Shown here one piece after another: positions 11,605-25,330 of a stretch of DNA of 64,000 bases. Position 1 is the stretch's first letter; each line of letters starts with the position of its first letter. The stretch lies in the NCBI RefSeq assembly GCF_020921035.1, contig NC_063151.1, positions 8,928,001 to 8,992,000 on the forward strand. The letters run 5' to 3'. The notes under the pieces were generated by a model. It searched no databases, was not told the origin of the DNA, and worked only from the letters and a program-made list of their open reading frames with translations. The translations under genes and the position numbers were made by a program. Origin of the DNA: Rhodamnia argentea (lineage: Eukaryota; Streptophyta; Magnoliopsida; Myrtales; Myrtaceae).

Positions 11605-12130
11605 TTGCCGACTTTAGCGACCTAAAATTGAAAATTCTAGACTAGTGGATTATCAGTTTAATTATTTAACTAACCTAATTCGGACTCTCCCAAACCCATA
11701 TCAAATCGCAACTTATGGTTCAAATGTGATTAATATGTAATGTGTCTTGAAATTAGAGCCGCTACTAATCGTTTTTGATAGGTCGATTAGAAACCTAAAT
11801 AAATTAACCAGCGAACTAAATTACTTCTACAAATAAGAGACTAAGGGTCCGAGACTTGATTATGCTAGATTACTCTAACTTCCTTTCAGATCCATTTTTA
11901 TTTCATGAAAATTTTTTATTAGGCAACATTAATTGATTTTAACCTAACTCACTAATAAAGGTTATCATCGGGGGTACATAATCCATTAATTAAACATTCA
12001 GAAGTCAATATAATCAAGGGAACATGCACCACAAAAATTGTTCCTTTTATTTTTTAATTCTCAGTTTTTTATATGAATGCATATGATGCATGAATTTTAT
12101 TCTAAATGATGCAATATCATGGCTTAAATG
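11605..12130 (-). repeat. Decayed gypsy LTR related to the nested element, opposite strand
   Basis: The plus strand here matches the reverse complement of the 3' part of the LTR at 21135-22449. Shared blocks are CAAATCGCAACTTATGGTTCA, then a GCCGC/TACTAATC block, GATTAGAAACCTAAATAAA, CTAACTTCCTTTC and TTTCATGAAAA, in the same order. Identity is clearly lower than between the two intact LTRs. The rest of the element to the right could not be traced confidently. Confidence 0.6.
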
Positions 12131-15100
12131 CAAAACTAAGCTAGACAACATACAAATTAATCAAACTAATTTACAAATGAGACTAATTGTTAAGTAAATT
12201 AACTAAGTTACCGGGCAAATTAATTAAGACCTAAACGTGCAATTCAATTCTATATGAGGTCTAGCCTAACACGCAACCTAATATGACACGTAAAGGGTGA
12301 TGATGTGGCAAGAACGAAATTTTTTTTATTTTCGGATTTATCTATTACCTAAAATAGAACCGTGTCAAAATAATCTTCATCTTACCGATTTTAGGGATTA
12401 AAATTGACCTAAACCCTAACGTATTAAAGAGAGATTATTTTTAACATGAAATTTCACTTAGACATGAAAATTATATCCTCAAAAGCGATCTAACCTAAAT
12501 ATTTACAAAAAGAATCAGGGGCTATAACATCTACATGATGCTAATTTCGAAATATGCAATTTTTAAACATGGCAATGTAATGGATGCAATCTTTTTCAAA
12601 CTTTTTGGAAATTATCTCGTACGATGCATATATTCCAAAAAAAAGATAACATTCAATTAAATCAAACTCAAAACAAGAAGCCAATATTTTGACATTTGGC
12701 ATTTTTGAACCAACCCTTTTATGCAAGATATGCAAAGTGACAAATAGGCGTGAATGTCTTATTTCTTACTTTTGTTTTTGGGTCCTTAAAAGTTAGCTTA
12801 TACTCCTAAAATGCGATCTAAGACCACCGCCTACAAAGGCGTCCGAGATCTCTAATGGTTGTCTTTGACGGCTCAAGAGGACGATCGGCAAGGATGCTCG
12901 ACGGTGCAAAAGGGCTTCAAGATTAAACTGAGACAGCAGCGGGATCGTCGAGGCGCACGCTGGATCATCGGAAGCAGCGATTCGCGGCTTCTCAGTCTGG
13001 CTCGCCCGCTGATAGCGGTACGAGGATGGAGCAACAGGAGCACGGCCAAGCGTCAATGATGACGAGAGTGCAACAAATAGCCCAGTTTTGGCAATCGTTC
13101 TGTTTGTGGGGGTCTTGTTCGGGCAATCTGATTTCCGGAAGAAGGCTGGAATAAATGGCTCCGATTCATCGCTCGTCAATTTAACTCCCGCCAATCCAAA
13201 CAAATGCAAATATTCACGCATGCAAAAAATTAAAATGTAAACTATATGACAATATTTTTGCTAGGGACTAAGGTTAGCCCCTAACTTTTTATGCAAAATG
13301 CTTGACTGAAAAAGGGTAGTCAAAATTTATGCGGCAACACCGACTAGGTTGCAAAGGCTCATAGACGCAACTTTCTTCCTAGAGGGGGGCTTTCTAATCT
13401 GTCCTCATATGAGACCTCATTGGGTTGCAAAGGTCCATAGATGCAATTTTCTTCCTAGGGAGTGGCTTTTGAATCCGCCCCTTGTCATATGAGACCTCAT
13501 ATGTTCAAAGACCCGTATATTTTGTAATGATGAACCTACTTGAGGAAATGAAAAGAAATCTTTTTCTGACAAAAAAACAAAATAAGAAACTTTTTTGTCA
13601 TAGTGAGACACACACACTCCCAACGTGGATTTATTAGCTATGGTATCGAAAATTCCATAGCGAAAGGAGGGAGATTTAGGTGGAAGTGAAAACCACCCTC
13701 GTAGACTGCGAGTGAAACAGGAGGGAGGCAGCTAGTGCCATTTAATACGTGTCTCAAAAGACTGGGCTCGTTCTCATCTCAATCTTGGCCTGTTCGTAGA
13801 CCGGTACCGGCCTAACATTTTCGGGCTGGACCAAATTCTGATTTTGAAAATGATTTTGAAAACTGGTAGGCCGGCTCGAACATGGGGATCGCTTGTGCTG
13901 TTCCTTCAACACGGAAGGCGACCTTCTAACCTCTTCAAGAGTTTCCGAAGAACTAGCAGAAAGTCCTCTTGAACCTGCTCCTAGGGGGTGGCGAATGACC
14001 TGATGAGCCCAACGTGCCTTGGACTATGTTGGTCGGGCCAAACCGGCCTGGCCCTTTAACTTTTCCTTAGGAAGTAGCCCATAGCCACTCAGCCCAAAAA
14101 ATCATTTAAAAGGGCCTTGCACAAACGTGGCCACGAGCTTGGGCTAACCCAACTCAGCACAAGCACGTATCGTGATGGGCCTATGTGACATGATGGGCCT
14201 GTCCGATCATGGCCCGTGGCGGCCGTGCCTGGGCTTGCTCGTTTGCCACCCCCAGCCTACTTAAGTCATTCGCTTCTTTTTCCCACTGAAGACATAAAAA
14301 TCATGTGACACTTTGTTTGGACATACATTTGGAGGAGAAGAAAGACGTGAGATTTGCAATATTAGAACATAAAATAAAAGAGTTTCAAGAGATTCCCTAC
14401 ATCCAATCTCCATATTTACTCGGGTGCGTTTCTTTAATTGAAAACTTAATATTCGAAAAATATTTAAACAAAAATGATTGATTATGTAAAATGAATGTAA
14501 AAGTTATCATGTACGAAAAAAGTGGCATAAATTGTTGTTGATATTGAAAATATTGTCTACTAACTAATTTTTCTACATAGTATAATTGATCATTTTACGA
14601 AACTTTTTGTAAATCATGAATTTTCCATGAAACAAATGTAACTTCAATTTTATTTCTCAATCGTTGATTTAAAAGCATAGTGTAGTTCTTATTAGGGGTT
14701 AGCGTTTTCGGGATCTTTCCAAGTAGAACCTGGAACCTACCCGTCGAAATCGGTTTTTCATTTTTTGGAACCTAGAAACCTACCATGTATACCCCGAAAC
14801 CTACCGTGTCTCAAGCTCCAGGATATATATAGGTTCCATCTCTATTTTTAATTAAACGATTGTAGTGAATAATCACATATAATGACCATTATTTGATGTT
14901 ACAATCCATTGACCATAACTTATATTTAGACATATAAAAAATATGAAACATTAACAAAGTAAAAGCCTCCGTGACGACCAAGGATCATCCCCTTATTAAT
15001 AACCTAATCTAATTCACTTATTTAATATTTTTGCATGATGAAACTTTCCCTACCTCTTCTAGGTGCATGGAATAAGGAGCAATCAAAAACATCGAGGCAT

Positions 15101-16512
15101 GAACTTCTTCGTTAGAGTCTAATAACTCTTTTATTTACTAGGTAGCATCTATTAAAAACATTAAATGATTCTCCCAAAGAATTTCATCTATTTGAAATTA
15201 TGGAGAAAAGGACAAAGGGTCGACTCACAACTTCTCCCATCAATAAACACACATAATCTAACTTTTGATCGACAACTTGGCCCGTAGGTTGTACAACACA
15301 CCGACTACTACTTTACCCAAGCTGAAACTCCATGCTAGCTCACTCTCGTGCATGCGATTGTCCTCCTTGAAAACCCGAGGGTCCGTCGAAGTCTTGGATA
15401 GGTCCGACTAGTCTACCGTTGTTATTCATAAACCATGCTACAAACTACACTAGAACTCGCTCTATCCTATCCACATTAAACCATACAATAAATTTTATTC
15501 TCGTAAACACCACACCAAAACCAACGCACTATAGGTCCCTTTCTTGAATGTCCACTCCTACAACCATATCGATGCGCAGGGACTGAGCCATGCTAGTTCC
15601 CTGAAAAATGAAAAGATGAGCACACAGCCCAATAGAAAAAAACACTACTTCCGAGATAAAGTAGAAGTTATAACACCTAATATCATAAACCACAAAACTA
15701 TCATGTGATCCATTACTCAATTTCTCCAAGTGTGACATTAGTTATAATGCCAAATATAAACTTATAAATGTAACATACCTTTTCTTTCCACTTTCGAGTT
15801 ATTATTTTTCGAACCTTTCATCATACATAACAACTTCTTATGACACTTGTCACAATGTCAAGCATAAACAAAATAAATGCAACATGCATTATTTCCTTTT
15901 CACTTTTGGGCATCCTTTTCCGAACCTCCGATCGGAACTTTCGGTATCGTGCCAACGTCGTCACCGCACGTGAACAACGGCACATCGAATTCATGTCATC
16001 ATTTAAGTAACGACGTATACGCCATCGCCTCAAGTAAAACTTTTAGCAAACGATGGCAGATTCATTCGTTATTGCGAACAACGGTCATTAGAGGTTTTAA
16101 AAAATACATCGTTATCCCAGAGCCCCTACACCGTTGCTTTTCTCGCTAATAATGGCATGTTGAAGTCTTTTAATGGAAAACACATACTTGCATGCCCATA
16201 ATCTCTTTATTATCATTGATTAGGATTATCATACCATCCACATATCTTAATAAAGTTCCTATACCGCATACGATATATACTTATATACGCAAGAATGGCT
16301 TGATTTCTCTACCTATCTTTAGCAAGTTATATACACACAATTCGGCATGCATCACACTTTATCCATAAAAAAATAACCAAGCAATCCACTTCAACATGTA
16401 TTAAACTAACATCCATATGTCAAAACTAGTAATTTCGCTACCTTTTTCAATGTACAATTACCCGAGAACACACGAGGGACAAACAAAATCGTAGCTGAAC
16501 AAACAAGGACAA

Positions 16513-16563
<51 letters not shown>

Positions 16564-18102
16564 AGAGAGGGGGGAGAAAGAGGGAATGGGTTATGGAAAA
16601 TGGAAAATGGAAGAGACACCTCCCCTATTTATAGTAATTTTTCAACTTATTCCTTGAGTTTTACTACTATTCATGCATTTATGATACATTTATGAACATT
16701 GACTTTTTCTAAGCTTTTTCCCCAAGTTTCATTTATGAACCTTAACTTTTTTTCAACTTCTTGCCCAAGTTTATCAAATGATTTTGCACGTTAAGTTTTT
16801 CTACCCATGTGAACGTATTTATAAATCTTGACTTTTTCAAACTTTTTTTTCAAGTTTCATTAAATGCTTGAAAATGACACTAACTTTGTTCTCATTCAAT
16901 TGACTTACAATTGACTTATACATTAACTTACTTTCTACCGAAGACTTTTGACTACGGAAAATTGGGACGGAGACGAAACCTCGTCGATTCGCCCGAAGGT
17001 CGGCGCCGACCAACCGAACGGCAGGTGGCCGCAAGCCATTTGGGCTGACTAGCCTCCTGCCGCCACGCCGGTGAGGCGTGGTCACTATCGGCCGGCTTGA
17101 GCCTAGCATAACGGTGCTAAAGTAGGCGGGGTCGGCTGCTCTCTCCCCAACTCATCTTGTCCTCGCTCGTTGTTTAGACCATCCTATTATGTTTTCTTAA
17201 TTTTAATGATTAGTCAATAATCTATTTTACATAAGATTTATTAGCCGCTAAAATCGTGGATGTCACAATCTCGATCATGGATACCGTAAAAAATGGAAGC
17301 TCTGAGTAATGCCAATGGTTCCGGATCACACACTTATTATCAGACACTAATGGAGTATCACATGATCACGTAAAGATATAAAACAAAAAAAAAAAATACA
17401 AAAAAAATTGTTCCAAGTTCCACCTTCAGGAATGTAAAATTCTATGATTTTTGAAATCAGAAATCTATAATGAGGATACATTTAGTCGTCCGGATTTCTA
17501 GTCGAATATAACCTGGATAAGATAGGATAAAAAATTCAAAAATTTTGTCATATCCTATATATTATTTGGTGAACTATGGATTTAAAGCCGGATAAGTAAA
17601 GGCAAGACATGGATAAGATCGACTCTATTTTGCTGAAATATTAGGAAGCTTCGTAAATTATTCAATGATAAGTTCTAATGAGTGAGTTATTATTGAGCAT
17701 AGGTTTTTGCCTTCCGAATTTAGGCACAACATCAAAGGAGCGGACCCTGTAGAAGCAAGGGTCTTGATTTAGAGTTGAATTCTTTGATAATGACTAGCTG
17801 GCTTTGCTCATTGTCTTGTCAAGTGAATAAGCAAGTGCTGAATAATCTAATTATTAGGTCTCTTTTCACAAGTTGGAGATGTACTCATGTAGGTCATCCA
17901 AGAGAGATACCTTGATAGTCGATGATTAACCTCGAGTTCTTTATAATATATCGAGACCCATTTTGAATGTTGGAAAGGGTTAAGCGATTAAAGAATAAGG
18001 GACATAATTTTATATCACGCCAAACGATCCATTACATAATAAAGTCATGAAGATACCTGGCCAAAGACCCTAGCTTGGCGTTTTCACCGTAAAGGCGGCC
18101 AC
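12131..18102. other. Gene-poor repeat-derived stretch
   Basis: AT-rich text without a supported gene. Open frames of up to 142 codons (12793-13221, minus) match nothing I know. A hAT-like end TAGGGGTTAGCG is at about 14692, and a GC-richer patch lies at 16970-17110. Confidence 0.4.
16516..16562. repeat. GA microsatellite
   Basis: About 23 uninterrupted GA dinucleotides. Confidence 0.95.
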
Positions 18103-18107
18103 ACTTG

Positions 18108-18847
18108 TGTTAGGGTTTCGGGATTGTCAAACGCAGCGGAATATAAGTCTAAACCAAAACCCTAGACGGATCCATGCGTATATTGAAATCAATCAGTTCA
18201 AGGCGTACCTTTTCGGATCGAAGATCGAAGTTAAATTGACGAACGGTTGTACTGGATTAGCGCCCCAAGTGTTGCGCCTCTACCGGTATCCACACACGCG
18301 AATTGAAGTCTCCAACGATCCAAGTGCTAGCTTACGGATCTTGGAACTTCTCCTCTTTGATTGCCTTCTTGATCTCCGAGACTCTCTCTAAGATCTCACA
18401 ACAGAGAATAGCTCTCTCGTTTTTATTCTCATACCCTCTCTAGGGTTTTTCCACGTCTATTTATACGCGTTAATATTTACACGCAATAAAAGAAGTGGGG
18501 CCGAGCGACTCGGGCCCGCCAAACCGTCTATCTCCAATCGTGCGTTTCATCGTTATCTCATAACACGCACGATTGCGTAGATATTTAGAATAAGAGAATA
18601 AATTAAAATCTACTTCTTAAGTAGATCAAGGCACGAGAAAATATAAACTCGGTTCGCTATTGTGTGCGACCCGTAGGTTCACTAGACATTAGCGGGTGCC
18701 CAAAACCCTTTTGGCCCACAAGTCATAGCGGTCTCTAGCAACACATTATGACTACCTAAGTATAGTGAATGTGTTTTCGACACAACCTAATCCACAACTA
18801 ATGTTAGAGCATCAACATTGATTAGTTCCTAGGGCAGACCGCTAACA
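18108..18847 (-). repeat. Copia 3' LTR
   Basis: 740 bp, matching 33807-34537 almost throughout, with scattered short indels. On the minus strand it starts TGTTAGCGGTC and ends CCTAACA. A TATAAATAG box reads on the minus strand at 18457-18465. Being the downstream copy, it supplies termination and polyadenylation signals for the element. Confidence 0.92.
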
Positions 18848-19639
18848 ATCTCTCACTTGCACTGGAACCAATCTTACAAACTAAGTTCCTTTGTCACTTG
18901 ATGTCCAAGTCAAGCATAAGGCGGGACAAGTGTCATCCTTATATAGCTCAAACTCATTTTCCGATCGCAGCTAGATTGTCAAACCAAGTAGTTGACTCCT
19001 CAACTCACTTGAGCATGGCCATGCATTTATAGTCTCAACTCTACGGGAGGCCAAGATATCATACTCTCGTTATATGAGAGGGACAATCCCATCTTGTCTA
19101 CTCACATCCTCAGACGATTCATGACATGCCCACCATTACTTTTATAATCACCTATTACAGCTGACGTTTGATAATGTTAGAGCATGTCAATCTACGTCTA
19201 GGAAACAACGGTAGACTCAGGTCAAAGGACTATACTCTATAGCTGTGATGAGAAATACTGATGACATTATATAACAATCCTACGGTATTCTCATGGCGGG
19301 TCTGTCTAATACAATGTTCTCCAACATGTATTCCATGTGATCAACTTTATATCTCTATATTCATGACCCATGAAACTTGGTCATCAATTGACGCACATGC
19401 TAGTCTCAAACACCATTGGCGTCCCAATGCTCAATGACAATTGACTAGAGACATTTAGAATATTAATATCCATTCTATTAATAGAGTTTCATGATCAAAT
19501 CACGCATTTGATTATCTATTAAGGATATTCAATATTCAGGGGACTAAGATTTCGCATATAATCATATACTCAAATTAAATCGAAATCAAATATAACATAT
19601 ATTCTATTAATGAACAATGCAAATGTATATTACATATAC

Positions 19640-20170
19640 TCCCACTCACATCAAGACCAATCACTAATGTGTCTAAGGCCTAAAGCGTTACAATGACGCT
19701 CATGCTTAGATTGTGGAAGAGCCTTTCAACGGATCGCTACATTCAACTCCGTTGCAACTTTGCACATCTTGACATCGCTCTCTCAATGAATTCTCGAATG
19801 AGGTGATACTTTCGAGTATATGTTTTGTGTGAGACCTAGGCTCTTTAGCCAAAGCTATGGCCCCATTGTTGTCACAATAAAGGTCTATTGGATTCGAACT
19901 AGTAGGATCGATTCCTAGTTCTTCTATGAACTTTCGAATCCAAACAGCTTCCTTTGATGCTTAGGGGCAATATACTCATTTTGTCGTAGAATCCGCAATG
20001 TGTTCTGTTTGGAACTCTTCCAAGACACCGCTCCACCATTAACGCAAAGACAAATCGATTGCGATCGAAAGTCGTCTTTATCGGTTTGGAAACTAGCATC
20101 GTGTAACCACTTACGGTGATCTGTTCCTCACCTCCATAGACTAAAAATAAATCCTTAGTTCTTCTCAAGT
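19640..20170 (-). pseudogene. Copia RNase H region
   Basis: Minus-strand reading gives NGGAVSWKSSKQ near 20030, EYIAPK, then DVKMCKV and LPQSKHE with many stops. These are the conserved pieces of the copia RNase H and C-terminal tail. It lies between the reverse transcriptase and the 3' LTR as expected. Confidence 0.75.
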
Positions 20171-20429
20171 ACTTAAGGATATTTTTAACAGCTATCCATG
20201 AGGTTCTCCTGTGACGGTATCGCTTGTCTGCTCAATGCACAAGCAACATCGGACGAGTGCACAACATAGCATACATGATGGATCCTACGGCAGATGCATA
20301 AGGAATCCTACTCATGGGTCTCGCTCATCTTGTGTTGTAGGACACCGAGTCTTGCTAAGACTTATGCCATGTGTCATCGGGAGGAAACCTTTCTTGGAGT
20401 CTTGCATATTAAACCTATTGATGACTTTG

Positions 20430-21129
20430 TCAACATATGTACTTTGACTCATCAATAAGTCTCTTTGATCTATCTCTATAGATCCTAATCCCCAAGATAT
20501 AGTTTGCCTCTCCCATGTCCTTCATGGAGAAACATTTTCCTAGCCATGTCTTAACCGATTGAAGCATAGGAATATCGTTTCCAATGAGTAGTATGTCATC
20601 CACATACAATACTAGAAACATAATTGCGCTCCCACTAGACTTCTTGTATACACAAGCTTCTTCTTTGTTTCTAATGAAGCCAAACTCTTTGAGGTTTCAT
20701 CAAACGGATATTCACTCGTGATGCCTGCTTCAATCCATAAATAGAACGTTGAAGCTTACAAATCTTCCCAGCGTTATCTAGTGATGTAAAGCCTTCAGGC
20801 TATGTCATATACACATCCTCATCTAGGTTTCCATTGAGGAAAGTTGTCTTTACATCCATTTGCCATATCTCATAGTCATAATATGCAGCAAACGCTAGGA
20901 TAATCCGAATAGACTTAAGCATAGCCTTTGGTGAATAGGTTTCATCATAGTCAATACCATGAGTTTGTTTGAAACCTTTAGCTACCAGCCGTGCTTTATG
21001 GATGTGAACTTTTCCATCCATATCGGTTTTCTTCTTGAAAACCCACTTGCACCCTATAGGTCTAACACCTTCAGGTGGATCGACAAAAGTCCAAACTTTA
21101 TTTTGATACATTGAGTCTATTTCAGATTT
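20430..21129 (-). pseudogene. Copia reverse transcriptase fragment, cut by nested insertion
   Basis: Minus-strand pieces contain MKSEIDSMYQNKVWTFVDPP, GCKWVFKKKTDMDGKV, ARLVAKGFKQ and DVKTTFLNGNL, then after a stop and a frameshift the active-site LYVDDILLIGND. The start MKSE joins directly to KWLQAM on the far side of the nested element (30473), which shows the insertion cut the pol coding sequence. A stop in the TQPEG motif and a shift after GLKQAS make it inactive. Confidence 0.9.
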
Positions 21130-21134
21130 CATGG

Positions 21135-22449
21135 TGTTGACGTCTAAATTTTGACTAATCTATTTTTTGCATAAAAATTATAAAAAATCATCTCACATAT
21201 TTATTTTTAGCGTACATTGCATTGGCATATAATTGGGCAAGCAGAACACTTAATTTAGCATGCGTCTAGACTAGGCACGGGATGGAAAAATACACCGAGA
21301 AGATTTGAAACTTCGGGGACTGTATTGCAAATACTTAAAATTTCGGGGACTCGCATTGCAAATACTTGGAACTTGGGGATTTGTATTGCAAATACCAAAA
21401 GAAGATGAAGAAGGGAAGATGATGAAGGGAAGGTGAAGAAGGGAAGATGAAAATGGAAGGTGAAGAAATGAAGATGAAGAAGGGAAGATGAAAATGGAAG
21501 GTGAAGAAATGAAGATGAAGAATGAAGAGTGGAGAAATTTGGCTATAAAAGAGGGAGAGTTCTTGAGAATTGAGGAGGAGAATTTTGGTGATAGAGAAGG
21601 TAGAGAGGGAGAGTGGAAGAGAATTGAGAGAATTTTGAGAGGAATTTGTAGAGAGGAAAAAGAGAGTTCTTGAGAAAAATCAGAAGAGAAAATTCGAGAG
21701 TGAAGAAAAGAGTTTTAGTCGAGCATCATCTTCGACGAGTCCCGACACATATTTCGCCCTCGCAACCCAACAACGTCATTGCTTGCCATTTTCGCGACAG
21801 TGCTTCTTCCGCTCCGAGATCTTGAAGGGAACTATAACGTGTATGTGAGTAAGATTTTGTGTAATAGAAGGTAATCATTTCCATCTCGATCTACAAAATG
21901 TAATCGTTTGGTTTGAACATTTGTTTGTTTATTTTAGACATGCCACGTGTTCCAAATTTTAGCATTATTACGTGTTAATTTATTTCTGTAAATACTCGTG
22001 CTTGGCTGCGTTTTCTTTCTTTCTAAATCATCCATGGTGTATATCGCACAAAGTTCAATGTTTTACATCCCCATAAAAAGAAGAAAAACCAAAAAATTGC
22101 ATCTTTGAATTTCAAGTAAAATCCATCAAAATTGCCAAATCAAATATTTTTCATGAAAATGGTACCGAAAGGGCGTTAGAGAAATCGCGTAACCAAATCC
22201 CATTCAATATCTTGTTCGCGAAATAAAATAGTTCTCCCGCTATTTTATTTAGGTTTCTAATCAACCTACCGAAAATGATTAGTGGCGGCTCCAAAAATGA
22301 AAAAATCTTTTGCAAGAAAATCACATGAACCATAAGTTGCGATTTGGTAGAGCTTGGGAGAGCTCGAACTAGGTTAATTAATCTAATTAATTAATCCGGT
22401 AATCCATTAGCCGAAAATTAACCCGTCTATTTTTTTGAAGGTCGCGACA
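21135..22449 (+). repeat. Gypsy 5' LTR
   Basis: 1315 bp, starting TGTTGACG and ending GTCGCGACA. It contains a purine-rich tandem region (about 21390-21530) built on GAAGATGAAGAAGGGAAG, then a TATA box. It differs from the 3' LTR by a 12-bp block (GAGAGAGTTTTT, present only in the 3' LTR), substitutions and short indels. Confidence 0.92.
21544..21550 (+). promoter_or_regulatory. TATA box in gypsy 5' LTR
   Basis: TATAAAA in the sequence GGCTATAAAAGAGGGAG, repeated identically in the 3' LTR at 29539-29545. Location in the LTR fits the element's promoter. Confidence 0.55.
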
Positions 22450-23778
22450 GCTTGGCGACTATTGGGGATTCAAAGAGGACTTAGGCGGATAATTTCATGA
22501 AAAGAAATCACTTGATTTGGTAAACTTTGGTTGAATTCTCATTCTTAGGTGTTAAATCTTTTTGCGATTGGGAGTTATAAGGGGAGGAGTGATCGGCTAA
22601 CCCTTTGTTTTGCGGGCTTGGTGAATTGGAATTGTGATTTAACTTTTGAATCATTGAAGCGGTGTTTACCTTTAATTGTTGTGCATGATTTATATATTTG
22701 CACTACTCTGCACATAACCCGTGACCGGACCTGGGTCACACTAATAGTTTTAAGATGGTATTTAGATGGTTCTTTAACCTTGGTGGTAAGGTTTCGCTAA
22801 AGGTTATCCCATCCGGATCCCGAAAATTTTTCCAAAAAAATGGCTCAAGGGTCGTTCTCATACACGTGAGGCTACGATGCATGAGAATTGCCCTTGTCGA
22901 CCGAACCAAGCCGAAGTGATTGGACCCGACTAGTCATGACTATTGTACGCGAGGTTGCGACTAGTCATGATGATCTGCGCGAGGCTGCGACATGTCGTTT
23001 GTTCATCATTTCACTTTGCAAAAGCCTTTTGGATAGATAGAATAAGATTTAAACTCACGATTCATGCGCATGTCTTTATGATTGACATTTTCTTCGTATG
23101 AGAGGTAATTTCTTGTCTCTTGTACCATGTTATCTCATTTTTATTTTGAGCCGGTCCATGGTTTAGGTTGATTGTTTAGAAGTTTCATTGTCTTATTTCC
23201 AATTTCGCACTTTGCTTCCATAGCTTTTACAATTTCATCGGTTGTCCTCAATTCTGATTTGGCTTATTCCTGTTGTGCGATTTTTACTAAATTCTACGAT
23301 CGAGCTTTGAGTAAGTGCCAAACACGAAAGTTGTAGACCTATGTTTCAACTAATATCTTGCAAAATTTCAGAATTAAATTCATAATTTAAGATGGCCCTT
23401 CGTTTTTTCAACAACATGGGGTTATAACAGTTTTCTGAACGTGATTTTTTTGGAAAGACACATTAAACTGATTTGATCCGTGCATTTCTAGTCTGATTGG
23501 CCAACATAAAAGTTGTTCATCACCTTCTCAACTACAAGCTCGTAAAATTTGGACATGTTTTGATCAACGTACGAATTAATACGAATTTTTTCGTAAAAGC
23601 GGACAAACTGAAAATTACATGTTTCAATCCTTTGGTCATAATCACTTTGTTCATTTGAGTTTAGAGGGATGCCATGGGCCGGCTCGCTATTCTTGCTCCC
23701 TGTACTAATTTTGGGTTTGTTACTGTACGGGTAATTTATCACGGATCCTCCACATATTACTCGATCAGCCGCGAAGAG

Positions 23779-25330
23779 GATGGCCGACATTAACGCCACT
23801 ATCTCTGCTGCCCGGACGAGAAACTTAACTCATTGACCGAGCGCTTTGAAGGGATGATGTCCCGAAAGATGGAGGAAATGATGGCCGCCTTCACCACCAA
23901 ACCGCAATCATCCACCTCCAGCCCGCCGCTAATCATTCCTGCTCGAATTCCTCTTGCGGATAACTCCGGTAAAGCCCTGGAAGCTGCTCCCTATCGGATA
24001 ATGCCGCTAGAAGATGTGATCATCACAGGCATGAACTCGAGCACGCCACCCGTAGTCCCAATCCCTCAAGCCAGCCCTGTGACCCCCGGATTGAATGGTG
24101 ATACGGCCAAGCTATTGGCCCAAATGGAACAGAGGATCCGAGAGGTTGAGGGGACTCACAACATACCCCTGATTGACCTATCTATCTTTTCAAAGGTTAC
24201 GGTGCCGGAGAAGTTCAAGATGCCCGACTTTGAGAAGTATGATGGAACTTCCAACCCGGTTCAAGCCGCCCGGATGTACCGGGCAAGAATGAACAAGTAT
24301 GCGATCAACGGCCCCCTAATGGTCGACTTTCCAGGTTAGTTTAAAAGAAGTGCCATGAGATGGTATACGGACTACGAGATCTACCGGATGGATGATTGGG
24401 AGAAGGCAACTAATGCTTTCATCAAACATTTTAGCTTTAACTTGGACGTGCGACCACCGGAGAAGATCTTGAACGACTTGAGATGAAGAGAGGAGAAACA
24501 ATCAAGCAGATGCTACAGGTGGAGGAACGTGGCATCTCATTGAAACCATCCCTCCCGAAAGGGAGCTCATGAAATTGTTTGTTTCCACTGGCAAGTTATG
24601 AGAACCCGAATTTTGGGATCCGTCGCCACGTCATTCAGCCATCTCATCGCAATGGTGAAGAAATCGAGAACGGTATGAAGAAAGGCTGGTACGATGATGT
24701 CACCACAACGAATAAGAGGTTTGCAGTAAGGAAAGACAAGGAGCCGGCCCCGGTCAACATGACCTACGCCAAAACCCACGACCCGGACGCGCGTCGTACG
24801 GGTTCCAAATCGAGCAGCCAATTTCGGCGTGCAACGACAAAGAGAGAATCAATGGTCCCTCGGCGGTTTACCTCTACCGGGAACCCCGTCGCAAGTACTC
24901 GCGGTTCTACGTAAGAGAGGTTTCGACTTCCGAGCCTCTACGACCCAGAACACAAGCTCGCCAAGATATGATCCATCAAAGAAATGTGATTACCATGCGG
25001 GGAGCTTGGACATGACACCGACATGTTTCGTGTTGAAGCATCGGATCCAAGATCTTCTTGATTCTAAGGCATTCTCGTTCCAAGGCAACAAACAGCCAAA
25101 TGTCGGAATAATCCTTTGCCGGATCATTCGGTAAAATTAATGTTGTATTCGGTGGGAATCGACGGGTTGGTGCTAGTAAGGATGAAGGAGTCTTCGATAT
25201 CGCCGATTGTTTTGATGATGTAACCATTGCTGTTATATCCGAAGACGGAGCGCATAAGGAGGAGCCTTACTCGGCGCCTAAACCTTCCAAATCATTCATT
25301 AATGCCATATGTGATGATCCTTGGAGGGTT
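23779..25330 (+). pseudogene. Gypsy gag, frameshifted
   Basis: The reading starts MADINATISAA, shifts, then continues LTERFEGMMSRKMEEMMAAF (23830 on). The capsid block VPEKFKMPDFEKYDGTSNP and MYRARMNKYA leads into RWYTDYEIYRMDDWEKATNAF in the same strand after a stop. Later blocks are GEEIENGMKKGWYDD, APVNMTYAK and, near 24985, the knuckle-like CDYHAG...CFVLKHRIQDL. Several frameshifts and stops make it inactive. These motifs are those of Tat/Ogre-group gypsy gag. Confidence 0.85.

Noticed and set aside
12793-13221. 142-codon minus-strand open frame
   Set aside because: Lies in repeat-derived sequence and shows no recognisable domain; likely chance.
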